Assembly (NCBI RefSeq): GCF_022227845.1
Contig: NZ_JAJNQN010000011.1
Location: 1 to 64,000 of the forward strand
Reading direction: 5' to 3'
From: Ectothiorhodospira lacustris
GTDB taxonomy: Bacteria; Pseudomonadota; Gammaproteobacteria; Ectothiorhodospirales; Ectothiorhodospiraceae
Length of the DNA: 64,000 bases
The notes under the pieces were generated by a model. It saw only the letters and a program-made list of their open reading frames with translations, did not search any database and was not told where the DNA came from. The translations under genes were made by a program, and so were the position numbers. The first letter of the stretch is position 1; every line of letters starts with the position of its first letter. This document shows, piece after piece, positions 38,050-47,463 of this stretch.

Positions 38050-39057
38050 TCAGACCCGGTAGAAATCCCGATACCAGCGCACGAAGTTTTCCACCCCCTG
38101 CTCCACCGGCGTGCAAGGTCGATAGCCCACGTCTTTCGCCAGGTCCTGCACGTCTGCGTAGGTATCCGGCACATCTCCCGGCTGCAGGGGCAGCAGGTTC
38201 TTTTCCGCCTTCATGCCCAGGCAGTCTTCCAGCACCTGGATGTAGTGGAGCAGTTCCACCGGCTGATTGTTGCCGATGTTGTAGAGCCGGTAGGGGGCAA
38301 AGCTGGTGGCGGAGTCGGGGTCGGCTCCGGACCAGGCAGGGTTCGGTGCCGCCACCCGGTCCAGGGTACGGATCACCCCTTCCACGATGTCATCAATGTA
38401 GGTGAAGTCCCGGCGATGGCGACCGTAGTTGAAGACATCGATGGGTTTGCCCTCCAGGATGTTGCGGGTGAACATGAACAGGGCCATGTCCGGGCGCCCC
38501 CAGGGGCCGTAGACGGTGAAGAAACGCAGCCCCACCGTGGGCAGGCCGTAGAGAGAACTGTAGGTATGGGCCATGAGTTCGTTGGCCTTCTTGCTGGCGG
38601 CGTAGAGGCTCATGGGGTGATCCACGTTGTCGTGGACGGAGAAGGGCATGGTGGTGTTGGCCCCGTAGACGGAGCTGGAGGAGGCGTAGACCAGATTCTC
38701 CACCCCGTGGTGACGGCAGCCTTCGAGGATATTGATGAACCCCACCAGGTTGGTTTCCACATAGGCGTGCGGATTCTCCAGGGAATAGCGTACCCCGGCC
38801 TGAGCCGCCAGATTCACCACCCGCTGGGGCTTGTGACGGGCGAACAGGTCTTCCATGGCGGCCCGATCGGCGATATCGGCCCGCACGTCCGTGAAGCCGG
38901 GATGGGCCTTCACCCGCTCCAGGCGGGCCAGTTTCAGGTTGACGTCGTAATAGTCGTTGAGATTATCGACACCGATGACCTCATCGCCCCGCGCCAGCAG
39001 GCGCAGGGCCAGGGCCGAGCCGATGAATCCGGCAGTGCCGGTGACCAGAATTTTCAT
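38050..39057 (-). CDS. NAD-dependent sugar epimerase (UDP-glucuronate 4-epimerase type)
   Basis: 335 residues of the extended SDR family. NAD-binding [15 protein letters not shown], the catalytic YAASKKANE (YxxxK), and the [19 protein letters not shown] segment typical of UDP-glucuronate 4-epimerases are all present. It follows the nucleotide-sugar dehydrogenase with no gap (its ATG touches the upstream TAG), so the two act in turn to make a uronic acid donor for surface polysaccharide. Confidence 0.9.
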   Translation of the reverse strand: MKILVTGTAGFIGSALALRLLARGDEVIGVDNLNDYYDVNLKLARLERVKAHPGFTDVRADIADRAAMEDLFARHKPQRVVNLAAQAGVRYSLENPHAYVETNLVGFINILEGCRHHGVENLVYASSSSVYGANTTMPFSVHDNVDHPMSLYAASKKANELMAHTYSSLYGLPTVGLRFFTVYGPWGRPDMALFMFTRNILEGKPIDVFNYGRHRRDFTYIDDIVEGVIRTLDRVAAPNPAWSGADPDSATSFAPYRLYNIGNNQPVELLHYIQVLEDCLGMKAEKNLLPLQPGDVPDTYADVQDLAKDVGYRPCTPVEQGVENFVRWYRDFYRV

Positions 39058-40339
39058 CTACAGACTCCAGTAGGCCTGGGAGGCCCCCACCACGGACGGA
39101 GACAAGGCCGATTTCACGTCGATCAGCACGCCGCCGGAAACCAGGCGTCGGGCAAAGCTGTCGGGCCCCGCCGCCAGATAGGCCCGGTGAGGCACGGCCA
39201 GGATCAGCCCGTCCAAGTCCTGGAAGGACTCCAGGGGCGAGAGGGTCAGACCATATTCATGGTGCGCCTCCCGGGCATCTGCCAGTGGGTCGTGGATCAG
39301 GGGTTCGATGCCGAACTGACGCAGCTCCTTGATGATATCGGGCACACGGGAGTTGCGAAGATCCGGGACGTTTTCCTTGAACGTAAGCCCGAGGATACCC
39401 ACCCTGCCCTGCTTCACCGGACGGTCCTGCTCGATGAGCAGCTTCACCAGGCGTTGGGCCATATAGGCCCCCATGCCGTCATTGATGCGTCGCCCGGCCA
39501 GGATCACCTGGGGGTAGTACCCCACGGCCTTGGCCTTGGTGGTGAGGTAATAGGGGTCCACCCCGATGCAGTGCCCCCCCCACCAGACCGGGACTGAAGG
39601 GCAGGAAGTTCCACTTGGTACCGGCGGCGGCCAAGACATCCCGGGTGCGGATGCCCAGACGATCGAAGATCAGCGCCAACTCGTTCATCAGGGCGATGTT
39701 CAGATCCCGCTGGGTGTTCTCGATCACCTTGGCGGCTTCGGCCACCTTGATGGTGGGTGCCCGATGCACGCCGGCCTCGACGATGCGCCCGTAGGCCTCG
39801 GCCACCCGCTCCAGCGTCGCCTCGTCCTCGCCGGAGACCACCTTCACGATGCGGGTCAGGGTATGTTCCTTATCACCGGGGTTGATGCGCTCGGGAGAAT
39901 AGCCTAGCTTGAAATCCACGCCCTGACGCAAGCCGGAAATGCGGGCCAGGAGTGGTCCGCAGATCTCCTCGGTCACCCCGGGATAGACCGTGGATTCGAA
40001 CACCACCACCGCTCCGGGGGACAGTACCCGCCCTACGGTCTCGCAAGCGGACAGTACCGGTCGCAGATCGGGCTGACGATTGTCATCGATGGGGGTGGGG
40101 ACGGTGACCACGAAGAAGGTGGTTCCCACCAGATCCCGAGGATCGGTGGTGCATTGGAGGGTACTGGCTCCGAGTTCTTCGGGCGTGACCTCACCCGTGA
40201 AATCATGGCCTTCCCGGAGTGTGCCGACCCGACGTTCACTGATATCAAAGCCGACCGTTCCCGGATAATGGGCTGCAAACCCCATGGCCACGGGCAGCCC
40301 GACATACCCGAGACCGATGACACCGATCTTTTCGCTCAT
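39058..40339 (-). pseudogene. UDP-sugar 6-dehydrogenase (WbpO/TviB type) frameshifted at a G8 run
   Basis: The first frame (40339 to about 39574) reads a normal nucleotide-sugar dehydrogenase N-terminus: [58 protein letters not shown]. It breaks after SPGLVGG and goes on into nonsense (ALHRGG...). The second frame resumes exactly at [11 protein letters not shown], including the catalytic cysteine, and runs to 39058. The break is a run of eight C on the plus strand (39574-39581); seven would restore one protein of about 427 residues. The rest is well conserved, so the loss is recent, reversible, or a sequencing error. Confidence 0.9.
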
Positions 40340-40417
40340 TGCGTTGGGTTCCTTGGAAAGGGAGTGTTCCTGAATGTCCGCAAGATACCGGAAATCCCAG
40401 GTGCTGGCGACAGGACA

Positions 40418-43400
40418 TCAGGCCCCCAGCAGGTCTTCGATCATGCGGGCGTCGATGGGGGGTGAATCCGGCGCCCGCTCGCCACCGCGATAGATCTGAT
40501 CCGCCAGTTGCTGCTTGCGGGCCTGCAGGGCCAGTATCTTCTCCTCCACCGTATTCTCGGTGATGAGTTTATAGACGAAGACCGGCTTGTCCTGACCGAT
40601 GCGATGGGCCCGGTCGGTGGCCTGCGCCTCCACGGCGGGATTCCACCATGGGTCGTAGTGAATGACGGTGTCCGCCTGCGTGAGATTGAGCCCGACCCCG
40701 CCCGCCTTGAGACTGATCAGCATCAGCGGGACGTGACCGTCACAAAAGCGGCTGATCACTTCTTCCCGTTTGCGGGTCTGACCGGTCAGTTTGGTATAGG
40801 TGATCCCTGTCGGGGCCAGTTCCTGTTCGATCAGTCCCAGCATGGTGGTGAACTGGGAAAACAGCAGCACGCGCCGCCCCTCGCTGATCAGCTCCGGCAG
40901 CATCTCCATGAGCATCTCCAGCTTGGCCGAGGGGACCTTCTTCCCGCCGCCCCCGCGCAACGCCTCCGGCAACAGGCGGGGATCACAGCAGACCTGACGC
41001 AGTTTGAGCAGGGCATCCAGGATGGTGATCTGACTCCGGGCCAACCCCTTTTGCGCAATGGCATCGCGCACCTTCTTTTCCATGGCCAGGCGGATGCTCT
41101 CATACAGCGCCGCCTGCTTGCCGCCGATGGGGGTACTTCGCAACAGCTCGGATTTCTCCGGCAGTTCCCGGGCCACCACATCTTTGGTGCGTCGCAACAT
41201 GAACGGGGTGATGCGCCGGGTGAGCCGTTGCAGTTTCTCACCATCACCGTGTTTTTCGATAGGCGTGCGGTAGTTGCGGGTGAACAGTTCCTGAGTGCCC
41301 AGAAAGCCTGGCAGCAGAAAATCGAACTGAGCCCACAGTTCGCCCAGATGATTTTCCATGGGAGTACCGGTCAGGCACAACCGGTGATCGGCCTGCAGGC
41401 GCCGAACCACCTGTGCGGCTTGGGCGCGGGGGTTCTTGATCTGCTGGGCTTCATCCAGAATCAGATGGGAAAAATGCTGCTCCAGCAGGCGCTTGCTGTC
41501 CCGGGGGAGCAGCGGATAGGTGGTGAAGATAAGATCGTAATCATCCAGGGTGTCGAAATGGGACTTGCGATCCACCCCGTGCAGTACCAGGGTCTTGAGC
41601 GCCGGACAGAACTGGGCCGCTTCGCGACGCCAGTTGCTCAGCAAACTGGTGGGAGCCACGATCAGGCTGGGTCGGGTGAGCCGTCCGGCCGCCTTCTCCA
41701 CCATCAGATGAGCCAGGGTCTGAACGGTCTTTCCCAGGCCCATGTCGTCCGCCAGCACGCCGGCCAACTCGTGTTCCCGCAAGAACTGCATCCAGTCCAG
41801 ACCATGCTGCTGGTAGGGACGCAGCCGACCGACAAACTCCGGCGGGAGCGGCACCGTGCGCAGGCCGTCGAAGTGGGCAAGCTGCCGGGCCAGTCGTTCG
41901 ATGCCCTCGCCACCTTTCACCGGAATCGGCCCCAGTTCCAGCACCCGAGGGGCATCCAATCGTGACAGGCGCAATTCGTCCTGATCCGCGCTCAGGTGAT
42001 CATGCAGATCCACCAGGGTCTGCAGCACTGGTTCGATTTGTTCCCGGGCTACTCTCACATACTGCCCCCCCTCCATGGGCAACCACAGGGTCTCCGGCAA
42101 GGTGCCGGGCACATAATCGGCCAACAGGTGGGTGACTAGGGGCAACAGGGGGATCCTGCGCCCATCCACCTCCAGGTCAAACCTCAGATCAAACCAACCC
42201 TGACCCTCCTCCACCCGGGCCTGCAGTGCATCGGCCCGCAGCAAACGGGGGGCATCGCCCTGGACATGTTTGATGCGCCAGCCCTGGACTTGCAGGCGCG
42301 GCAGCACCGTGTCCAGCACCTCGAACCAGCGACCCAGGGCGGTCTGGCGATCCACCTCGCCCATGGCGGGGCGCCACAACTCCGGCCGCTGGGGCCAGGG
42401 TTCCAGCCCCTCGGCGCGGATCACGTCCAGTGCTTGCTGTTCGGCGGCCCGGTGGCGGTGAACATCCAGCAGTTCACCGTTCGCTTCCCCCCTGACCAGG
42501 TCATGGGGGGCATGGGGCATCACCACCACGTCGTCTTCATAAATGAAATGGAATAACAATCCCGATTGCAGCAGATCCGGGTCGTACAGCATCACCGCCA
42601 GGGCCGGCGTCGGCGCCTGGTCACGGATCTCGCGTCGGGACACCGGCGTGGGCGTGGGTAAATCGGGAAACTGTCGTGCCAGACCCAGGCTGACCTGTTC
42701 CACCTCGGTGGCGGCCACCGGCGGTGAGCTGGGTATCCTGGCCAGGCAGGCCGGGTCCATGCCTGTTGGGATTTCCAGGGCACCAACCTGAAGATCCAAC
42801 GGGTCCAGATAACAGAATGGGTGAACCAGAATCAGATGGATCTTGCGGTCCTGGTTGGCCCGCGGCACCAGGCGATACTGATCATCGGCAACCTCCCAGG
42901 CCAGTTCTAGCTGTCGTGATGCGCCTCGCGTCAACGGCCGATCCGGCACTTCCGACCAGTACAGCCGTCCGGAATCGAGCATCATCTCCAGTGCCAATGC
43001 ACCGGCACGGCCCTTGAGACGGGTGCCTTGGCCATCACGAGCATGGCGGTGATAGGCGGTACGTTGATAAGCCGTATTGCTCCAGCTTGACAGTTGCTGC
43101 GCGATATCCCTGTCCAGTTCGGTCATCGCTCGCTGGGTGGACCCATAGGGTTCCAGCAGACTGGCCAGCCTCACCTCCCGCCCTTTGGTCGGTGTGCCGT
43201 CCTTGCGGTATATGGCCACCCGGAAGCTCACGCTGGTACTGCCATCGGCGGCATGGAAGGTCAGCTGGTACAGCAGACATTCCTGGTTCGGCACAGCCTC
43301 CGCGGCCTGATTGGATGCCTGTGATGACTGCTCGGACACGTGTTCCAGCCACTGCAGGAACATGGGTCTGCCCAGAGAGGAGGCCGCCAGGTCATATGTC

Positions 43401-43723
43401 TGTTCACGCAGGGCCAGGGCTGCCGATACGACGTGCTTACAGTTATCTCCCACGGGGCAGCCGCACTCACCATGCAGCACCACAAGCTCCTGCCCATTAT
43501 CCGTCTGCAGACGGATGAACCGGACGAACTGTTCATAGGTGCGGCCATCACTGCCCTGTGTCACCGCCTGACAGCTCAACTCCTTCTCGTCGCGCCGGAT
43601 GATCCTGACTTGGCCGGTACGTCCTTCCTCGAAATAGCGGGTACCGCGCTCGTAGCTTCTTTGTCCGCAATCGCGACGAATGCCGCTCAGGCTAATCCAC
43701 TGTTTCTGTTTTTTCGAGGCCAT
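40418..43723 (-). CDS. SWIM zinc-finger SNF2-family helicase
   Basis: 1101 residues from the ATG at 43721-43723. An N-terminal SWIM zinc finger (ECGCPVGDNCKH, about residues 84-95) precedes a long unclassified region, then the SNF2 motor: Walker A DDMGLGKT (about 658), DEAQ (about 756), and helicase motif VI in ATDRAHRIGQ (about 1040). Bacterial HepA-like proteins of this type act on DNA or on stalled transcription or replication complexes. It is a single-gene unit, and no restriction or defence partners are nearby. Confidence 0.92.
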   Translation of the reverse strand: MASKKQKQWISLSGIRRDCGQRSYERGTRYFEEGRTGQVRIIRRDEKELSCQAVTQGSDGRTYEQFVRFIRLQTDNGQELVVLHGECGCPVGDNCKHVVSAALALREQTYDLAASSLGRPMFLQWLEHVSEQSSQASNQAAEAVPNQECLLYQLTFHAADGSTSVSFRVAIYRKDGTPTKGREVRLASLLEPYGSTQRAMTELDRDIAQQLSSWSNTAYQRTAYHRHARDGQGTRLKGRAGALALEMMLDSGRLYWSEVPDRPLTRGASRQLELAWEVADDQYRLVPRANQDRKIHLILVHPFCYLDPLDLQVGALEIPTGMDPACLARIPSSPPVAATEVEQVSLGLARQFPDLPTPTPVSRREIRDQAPTPALAVMLYDPDLLQSGLLFHFIYEDDVVVMPHAPHDLVRGEANGELLDVHRHRAAEQQALDVIRAEGLEPWPQRPELWRPAMGEVDRQTALGRWFEVLDTVLPRLQVQGWRIKHVQGDAPRLLRADALQARVEEGQGWFDLRFDLEVDGRRIPLLPLVTHLLADYVPGTLPETLWLPMEGGQYVRVAREQIEPVLQTLVDLHDHLSADQDELRLSRLDAPRVLELGPIPVKGGEGIERLARQLAHFDGLRTVPLPPEFVGRLRPYQQHGLDWMQFLREHELAGVLADDMGLGKTVQTLAHLMVEKAAGRLTRPSLIVAPTSLLSNWRREAAQFCPALKTLVLHGVDRKSHFDTLDDYDLIFTTYPLLPRDSKRLLEQHFSHLILDEAQQIKNPRAQAAQVVRRLQADHRLCLTGTPMENHLGELWAQFDFLLPGFLGTQELFTRNYRTPIEKHGDGEKLQRLTRRITPFMLRRTKDVVARELPEKSELLRSTPIGGKQAALYESIRLAMEKKVRDAIAQKGLARSQITILDALLKLRQVCCDPRLLPEALRGGGGKKVPSAKLEMLMEMLPELISEGRRVLLFSQFTTMLGLIEQELAPTGITYTKLTGQTRKREEVISRFCDGHVPLMLISLKAGGVGLNLTQADTVIHYDPWWNPAVEAQATDRAHRIGQDKPVFVYKLITENTVEEKILALQARKQQLADQIYRGGERAPDSPPIDARMIEDLLGA

Positions 43724-43864
43724 GGGGTCCAATCTTGAGTTCTTGAGTGTCGAAAGCGCCTGGGGGATATTCGCGGATCCGGGATTGGCGCCTCTACGCG
43801 TTAAATCCCGGGAATTTTTGCACAGCTTTGGGTATGTCATCGAAGCATAACGAGCGCCTGCGTG

Positions 43865-44866
43865 TCAGGGCATCCCACGCGAGAGGATCAGAAACACCAG
43901 GCCAGCCAAGAGGAGCGTGCCAATCAACAGCCAGATGAACCAGTCCTTCGGGGTGAATCGCTCTACATGCCCTACGCCCACCCACCGACGAGGCCTGACA
44001 CCCTGGAACAGGAATACGAACTGGGCTGCGATAACCACGCAGATCACATTGACGCCGAGCAGTAGCGCCGCACCGGTGGCCAGCTCGAATTCCCCTTTGC
44101 CCAGCAGCATGCCCAATACGGAAGCAGGCGGTAGCAAGGCAACGGCCACCATGACCCCCACCAGTCGGGTGGTGATGCCGCTGGTGAGGGCGAGGACACC
44201 CGCGGCACCCGCGGTGAGGGCAAGCACCACATGAGCCAGATTGACCCCGGTGCGCGTCATCACTTCCTGGCTGCTGATGCTCACCGGCCACAGATAACCG
44301 ATGATCAGGCTCAGCAGGATGGCCAGGCCCAGCCCGACAACCGCAGTGAACAGGGCGCGCATGGCCAGGGCCCGCACGCCCATGGAGATACCGAAGGCAA
44401 AAGTGATGACCGGTCCCAGCAATGGGGCAATCACCATGGAACCGATGACCACCGCCGTGTTGTCTTCGGCCAGGCCGATGGTGGCGGCAATGGTGGACAG
44501 GAAAATCAGCATCACATAGTTGCGATCCAGATTTCCCTCCTTGGCCATCCTGGTATACAGCTCCTCAAGGGTGAGATCCCTGCCCCCCGGGGTGTTGGGC
44601 CGGGGGGCAGTGCCCGGTTGCCCCGGCATCGGCACCGTGGTTTCAACGGGCAGCACGACGATGCGCGCCGTGGGTTCTTTCAGCATCGTGCCCTGCAGGG
44701 CCTCCATCAACCGCTGGGTATTTTCCGCGCCGACGACCATGCGCACGGAGATTCGGCCGTCCTCATTGGTGGCCCCGCACCAGGCGTCGATGGCATGATG
44801 GGCGTGTGCCAATGCCAGCAAACGTGGCCGCAGATACTCGGGGCTGATGACTTCTATGAGTCGCAT
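43865..44866 (-). CDS. DUF389/TIGR00341 family membrane protein
   Basis: 333 residues. A soluble N-terminal part (about 1-115) precedes the DUF389 core with its hallmark segments TIAATIGLAEDNTAVVIGSMVIAPLLGPV and LLPPASVLGMLLGKG. Seven or so membrane helices follow, ending in WFIWLLIGTLLLAGLVFLIL. The function is not established. It is divergent from the DUF2721 gene across an 82-bp gap. Confidence 0.9.
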   Translation of the reverse strand: MRLIEVISPEYLRPRLLALAHAHHAIDAWCGATNEDGRISVRMVVGAENTQRLMEALQGTMLKEPTARIVVLPVETTVPMPGQPGTAPRPNTPGGRDLTLEELYTRMAKEGNLDRNYVMLIFLSTIAATIGLAEDNTAVVIGSMVIAPLLGPVITFAFGISMGVRALAMRALFTAVVGLGLAILLSLIIGYLWPVSISSQEVMTRTGVNLAHVVLALTAGAAGVLALTSGITTRLVGVMVAVALLPPASVLGMLLGKGEFELATGAALLLGVNVICVVIAAQFVFLFQGVRPRRWVGVGHVERFTPKDWFIWLLIGTLLLAGLVFLILSRGMP

Positions 44867-44948
44867 GACGTATCTCCATGCTCCTGCCCCCCGTGGCCTG
44901 CATTGCGGTATCGGAAATCACATACCTCAACCGCAAGGAGCCTTTCAG

Positions 44949-45434
44949 ATGACAGAAGGCACTTCACCGGTCCTGATTTCTCAGGTCATCCAGTTTTCCG
45001 TCGCCCCGGTGTTCCTATTGGTGGGAATTGCCGGATTCATCAATGCCTTCGTGGTGCGTCTGGCCAGGATCGTGGATCGTAAGCGGGAACTGGCAGACAG
45101 GTTGCGGGCGCCCGAACCCGTGCGGTTTGAACTGCATCGCCGGGAAATAGACATCCTGGATGAACGCGCGGGCCTGATCAACCTGAGCATCAAACTCAGC
45201 ATCGCCACGGCCATGCTGGTCTGCCTGACCATCCTGACCGTGTTCATCGATTTCCTGCTGAGCATGGAACATCCGCGCCTGATCGGCACCATGTTCGTGT
45301 TTGCCATGGCAAGCCTGATCGCCTCCTTGGGGATGTTCGTGCGCGACCTGCAGCTGGCCTCGGCGGCCATGGCACTGGACGACGAGGACGTGCCGCGTAC
45401 CCGGAACACTGCCCCGGACACACCGGCACAATGA
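44949..45434 (+). CDS. DUF2721 family membrane protein
   Basis: 161 residues from the ATG at 44949 (AAGGAG site). An N-terminal helix (FSVAPVFLLVGIAGFINAFVV), the conserved RLARIVDR motif, then two more membrane helices (LSIATAMLVCLTILTVFIDFLL and LIGTMFVFAMASLIASLGMFV) fit DUF2721. The function is unknown. Confidence 0.88.
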   Translation: MTEGTSPVLISQVIQFSVAPVFLLVGIAGFINAFVVRLARIVDRKRELADRLRAPEPVRFELHRREIDILDERAGLINLSIKLSIATAMLVCLTILTVFIDFLLSMEHPRLIGTMFVFAMASLIASLGMFVRDLQLASAAMALDDEDVPRTRNTAPDTPAQ

Positions 45435-45477
45435 CCCCCGGGCCGGCGATGTGCCGGTGGCCCGAGACTGACAAGAC

Positions 45478-46125
45478 TCAGCCTCCGCCGATATCCCGCA
45501 GTCGTGCCATGATGGCCTGCAGCTCCGTCCGGGTATCCTCCGAGGCCTGGATCCGGCCCTGCATCTCCGCCAGGGCCGCCGTGGCCTTCTGCAGTTCGGC
45601 AAGGGCCTGATCCCGTTCCGCCGTCAGGGTCGTCAGGGCCTGCCGCAGTTCATCAGCGTCCTCATTACGGCGCTCCGGCAGCGTTCCCGGTGACGCCGGT
45701 GCCTCTCCCTGGCAAGTCACGATCACCCGGCGGCCATGGCCATGGGTGCGATGCTCCCACAGGAAAATTCCCTGCCAGGTTCCCAGGGACAGACGCCCCC
45801 GGGCGAAGGGCGCGGTCAGGCCGGCGCCGGTCAGCACGCTGCGGATGTGGGCCGACATGTCATCCGGCCCCTCCATGTCGTGAGCATACCGGGGATCACC
45901 GTCGGGAATGGTCCGGACCAGATGTCCCTCCAGGTCCTGCAGTACCGTAGGATCCGCGTTTTCAGTGATGGTCAGAGACGCACTGGTGTGGCAGCAGAAC
46001 ACATGACACAGCCCCGTTTCCAGGCCGGACTGCTGCAGGAGTTCATTGACACGGTGGGTGATCTCGACCGGGCCACGGCCCAGGGTGGTGACGGCGAACT
46101 GCGCTTGGTGAATGGGCATGGGCAT
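45478..46125 (-). CDS. yjbQ: YjbQ/UPF0047 family protein with a coiled-coil C-terminal extension
   Basis: 215 residues from the ATG at 46123-46125 (46143 and 46119 are alternatives). The first ~140 residues are a complete YjbQ domain: CCHTSASLTITENADPTV with its histidine, DMEGPDDMSAHI, and GTWQGIFLWEHRTHGHGRRV. E. coli YjbQ ends here. The extra ~70 residues (LRQALTTLTAERDQALAELQKATAALAEMQ...) are a clear coiled coil. YjbQ proteins have weak thiamine-phosphate synthase activity; the true role is unsettled. Confidence 0.88.
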   Translation of the reverse strand: MPMPIHQAQFAVTTLGRGPVEITHRVNELLQQSGLETGLCHVFCCHTSASLTITENADPTVLQDLEGHLVRTIPDGDPRYAHDMEGPDDMSAHIRSVLTGAGLTAPFARGRLSLGTWQGIFLWEHRTHGHGRRVIVTCQGEAPASPGTLPERRNEDADELRQALTTLTAERDQALAELQKATAALAEMQGRIQASEDTRTELQAIMARLRDIGGG

Positions 46126-46253
46126 CGTCCGGGGCTTTGGCATGGCATGAGTCTATCCTGTCCCGGCGGCAAAATGGCGATATGTCCCGCGGCCGAGCGG
46201 CGGGGACGGGATGCTCTCCTTGCAGGGAATTTGTGCCATAATTATCGACGTTC

Positions 46254-46280
46254 GCGCTCCGGCACCCGGAGTGCTTTTTT
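46254..46280 (+). terminator. Intrinsic-terminator-like hairpin directly before tRNA-Arg
   Basis: GCGCTCCGG-CAC-CCGGAGTGC (one G-U pair) is followed at once by six T and ends three bases before the tRNA. No plus-strand gene lies upstream that needs a terminator. AT-rich sequence around 46227-46245 could hold a promoter. It may act on the tRNA transcript or end a short leader RNA. Confidence 0.6.
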
Positions 46281-46283
46281 ACT

Positions 46284-46360
46284 GCCCCGGTAGCTCAGGT
46301 GGATAGAGCGTCCCCCTCCTAAGGGGAAGGTCCCACGTTCGAGTCGTGGTCGGGGCGCCA
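46284..46360 (+). tRNA. tRNA-Arg (anticodon CCT)
   Basis: A 77-base cloverleaf. The acceptor stem pairs GCCCCGG with TCGGGGC, the discriminator is G and CCA is encoded. The D arm is GCTCAGGTGGATAGAGC, the anticodon stem TCCCC/GGGGA holds the loop CTCCTAA (anticodon CCT, codon AGG), and the T arm is CCACG-TTCGAGT-CGTGG. Confidence 0.96.
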
Positions 46361-46457
46361 AACAGGCTGCCAGCCCGAAGAATCCCGCATGGGTCGTTCC
46401 TGTCGGCCTCAAGCTTATTGCCGGCATTCACTTTCCCGGGCGGTTTTTTGCGAGAGG

Positions 46458-46483
46458 ACCGTGGGGAACTGGTTCCCCACGGT
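46458..46483. terminator. 12-bp perfect hairpin between tRNA-Arg and bfr
   Basis: ACCGTGGGGAAC and GTTCCCCACGGT pair across two bases, 10 bases after the bfr stop on the minus strand. There is no adjacent U-run, although six A/T pairs lie about 12 bases on. It probably ends or stabilises the bfr transcript. Confidence 0.55.
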
Positions 46484-46492
46484 GGACCCCGA

Positions 46493-46957
46493 CTACAGCA
46501 TGGACTGTTCGTACTTGGTCAGTCCCAGGCGCTCTATCAGCTCCAGCTGAGTCTCGATCCAGTCGATGTGCTCCTCCTCCTCGGCCAGGATGGCGGCAAA
46601 CAGATCCCGGCTGGGATAGTCTCCCACCTTCTCCGCGTAGGCCACGGCCTCCTTGTAAACGGCATGCCCCTCATGCTCCAGCTTGAGGTCGCACTCCAGG
46701 ATTTCCTTGGTGTTTTCACCGATGTAAAGCTTGCCCAGATCCTGCAGGTTGGGTAGGCCCTCAAGGAACAGGATGCGCTCGATGAGCTTGTCCGCATGCT
46801 TCATTTCATCGATGGACTCGTGATATTCGTATTCGTCCAGCTTGGTCAGCCCCCAGTTCTTGAATATGCGGGCGTGCAGAAAATACTGGTTGATGGCGGT
46901 GAGTTCGCCTTTGAGGGCCTTGTTCAGGTATTCGATGACTTTCTTGTCGCCTTTCAT
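46493..46957 (-). CDS. bfr: Bacterioferritin
   Basis: 154 residues from the ATG at 46955-46957, with AAAGGAG well placed; the longer upstream frame is not coding. Ferroxidase ligands (Glu18, Glu51, His54, and the later EEEEH) and the haem ligand Met52 (in [10 protein letters not shown]) are present. It stores iron as a 24-mer with haem between subunits. It lies downstream of bfd in the same direction, 168 bases away. Confidence 0.96.
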   Translation of the reverse strand: MKGDKKVIEYLNKALKGELTAINQYFLHARIFKNWGLTKLDEYEYHESIDEMKHADKLIERILFLEGLPNLQDLGKLYIGENTKEILECDLKLEHEGHAVYKEAVAYAEKVGDYPSRDLFAAILAEEEEHIDWIETQLELIERLGLTKYEQSML

Positions 46958-47004
46958 GGTGGGATCTCCTTTAAAGCGGATTGGGCCTGGATCGGCACCT
47001 CTAT

Positions 47005-47036
47005 CTCTATAGCTCTCTATAGCTTGCTCTATAGCT
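47005..47036. repeat. Three copies of CTCTATAGCT upstream of bfr
   Basis: Direct repeats at 47005-47014, 47015-47024 and 47027-47036 lie 48 to 79 bases before the bfr ATG. The helical spacing (10 and 12 bases) suggests binding of several protein copies or a duplicated -10-like TATAGA. An imperfect dyad, TTAGA-ATTAC-TCTAA, lies just upstream (from about 47055). Confidence 0.6.
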
Positions 47037-47125
47037 TGCCTTTCCAATAAAGACTTAGAATTACTCTAAAAGTTTAACCCAAGACCGCAAGGACGTCACC
47101 CGCTACCCACCACAGCGGGCAGTCC

Positions 47126-47359
47126 TCAGCCCACCACACACCGCGGCACGTCACACCGCGGCACATCTGCCAGAGGCATATTGACGGCGGGCGCCGTATT
47201 CAGGGTGTCGCGAAGCAGACGATTAGCGCAAACGCCACATTTACCACAGTCGGTGCAGACCCCGAGCTGTCGGCGCAGATCCCGCATGCTATCGGCGCCT
47301 TCGGCCACCGCCCGGCGGATCTGATGATCCGTAATTCCCTTGCAAAGACAGACATACAT
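47126..47359 (-). CDS. bfd: Bacterioferritin-associated ferredoxin
   Basis: 77 residues with the [2Fe-2S] cysteines in MYVCLCKGITDHQ and VCTDCGKC. Bfd reduces bacterioferritin-bound iron to release it. The C-terminal tail (after ~residue 55, with VPRCDVPRC) is longer than the ~64-residue norm and has two extra cysteines. It lies upstream of bfr in the same direction. Confidence 0.93.
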   Translation of the reverse strand: MYVCLCKGITDHQIRRAVAEGADSMRDLRRQLGVCTDCGKCGVCANRLLRDTLNTAPAVNMPLADVPRCDVPRCVVG

Positions 47360-47416
47360 GCCGTTAAATCCTCGCCAGTTTATCCGACACCACAGCTAGG
47401 AATTTGCTCCTGAATG

Positions 47417-47436
47417 GTAATCAATGTCAATATCAT
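47417..47436 (-). promoter_or_regulatory. Candidate Fur site upstream of bfd
   Basis: On the minus strand the sequence reads as three successive hexamers GATATT-GACATT-GATTAC, fitting the Fur hexamer-array model imperfectly. It lies about 60-80 bases before the bfd ATG. Fur control of bfd is common in gammaproteobacteria. This site is weaker than the one at 5892. Confidence 0.45.
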
Positions 47437-47463
47437 CTGATCTGATTTTCTTGCGCATCGCCG

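Noticed and set aside
46284-46490. tRNA-Arg as an integration site for a genomic island
   Set aside because: No integrase gene and no repeat of the tRNA 3' end are visible nearby; the genes downstream are ordinary housekeeping genes.
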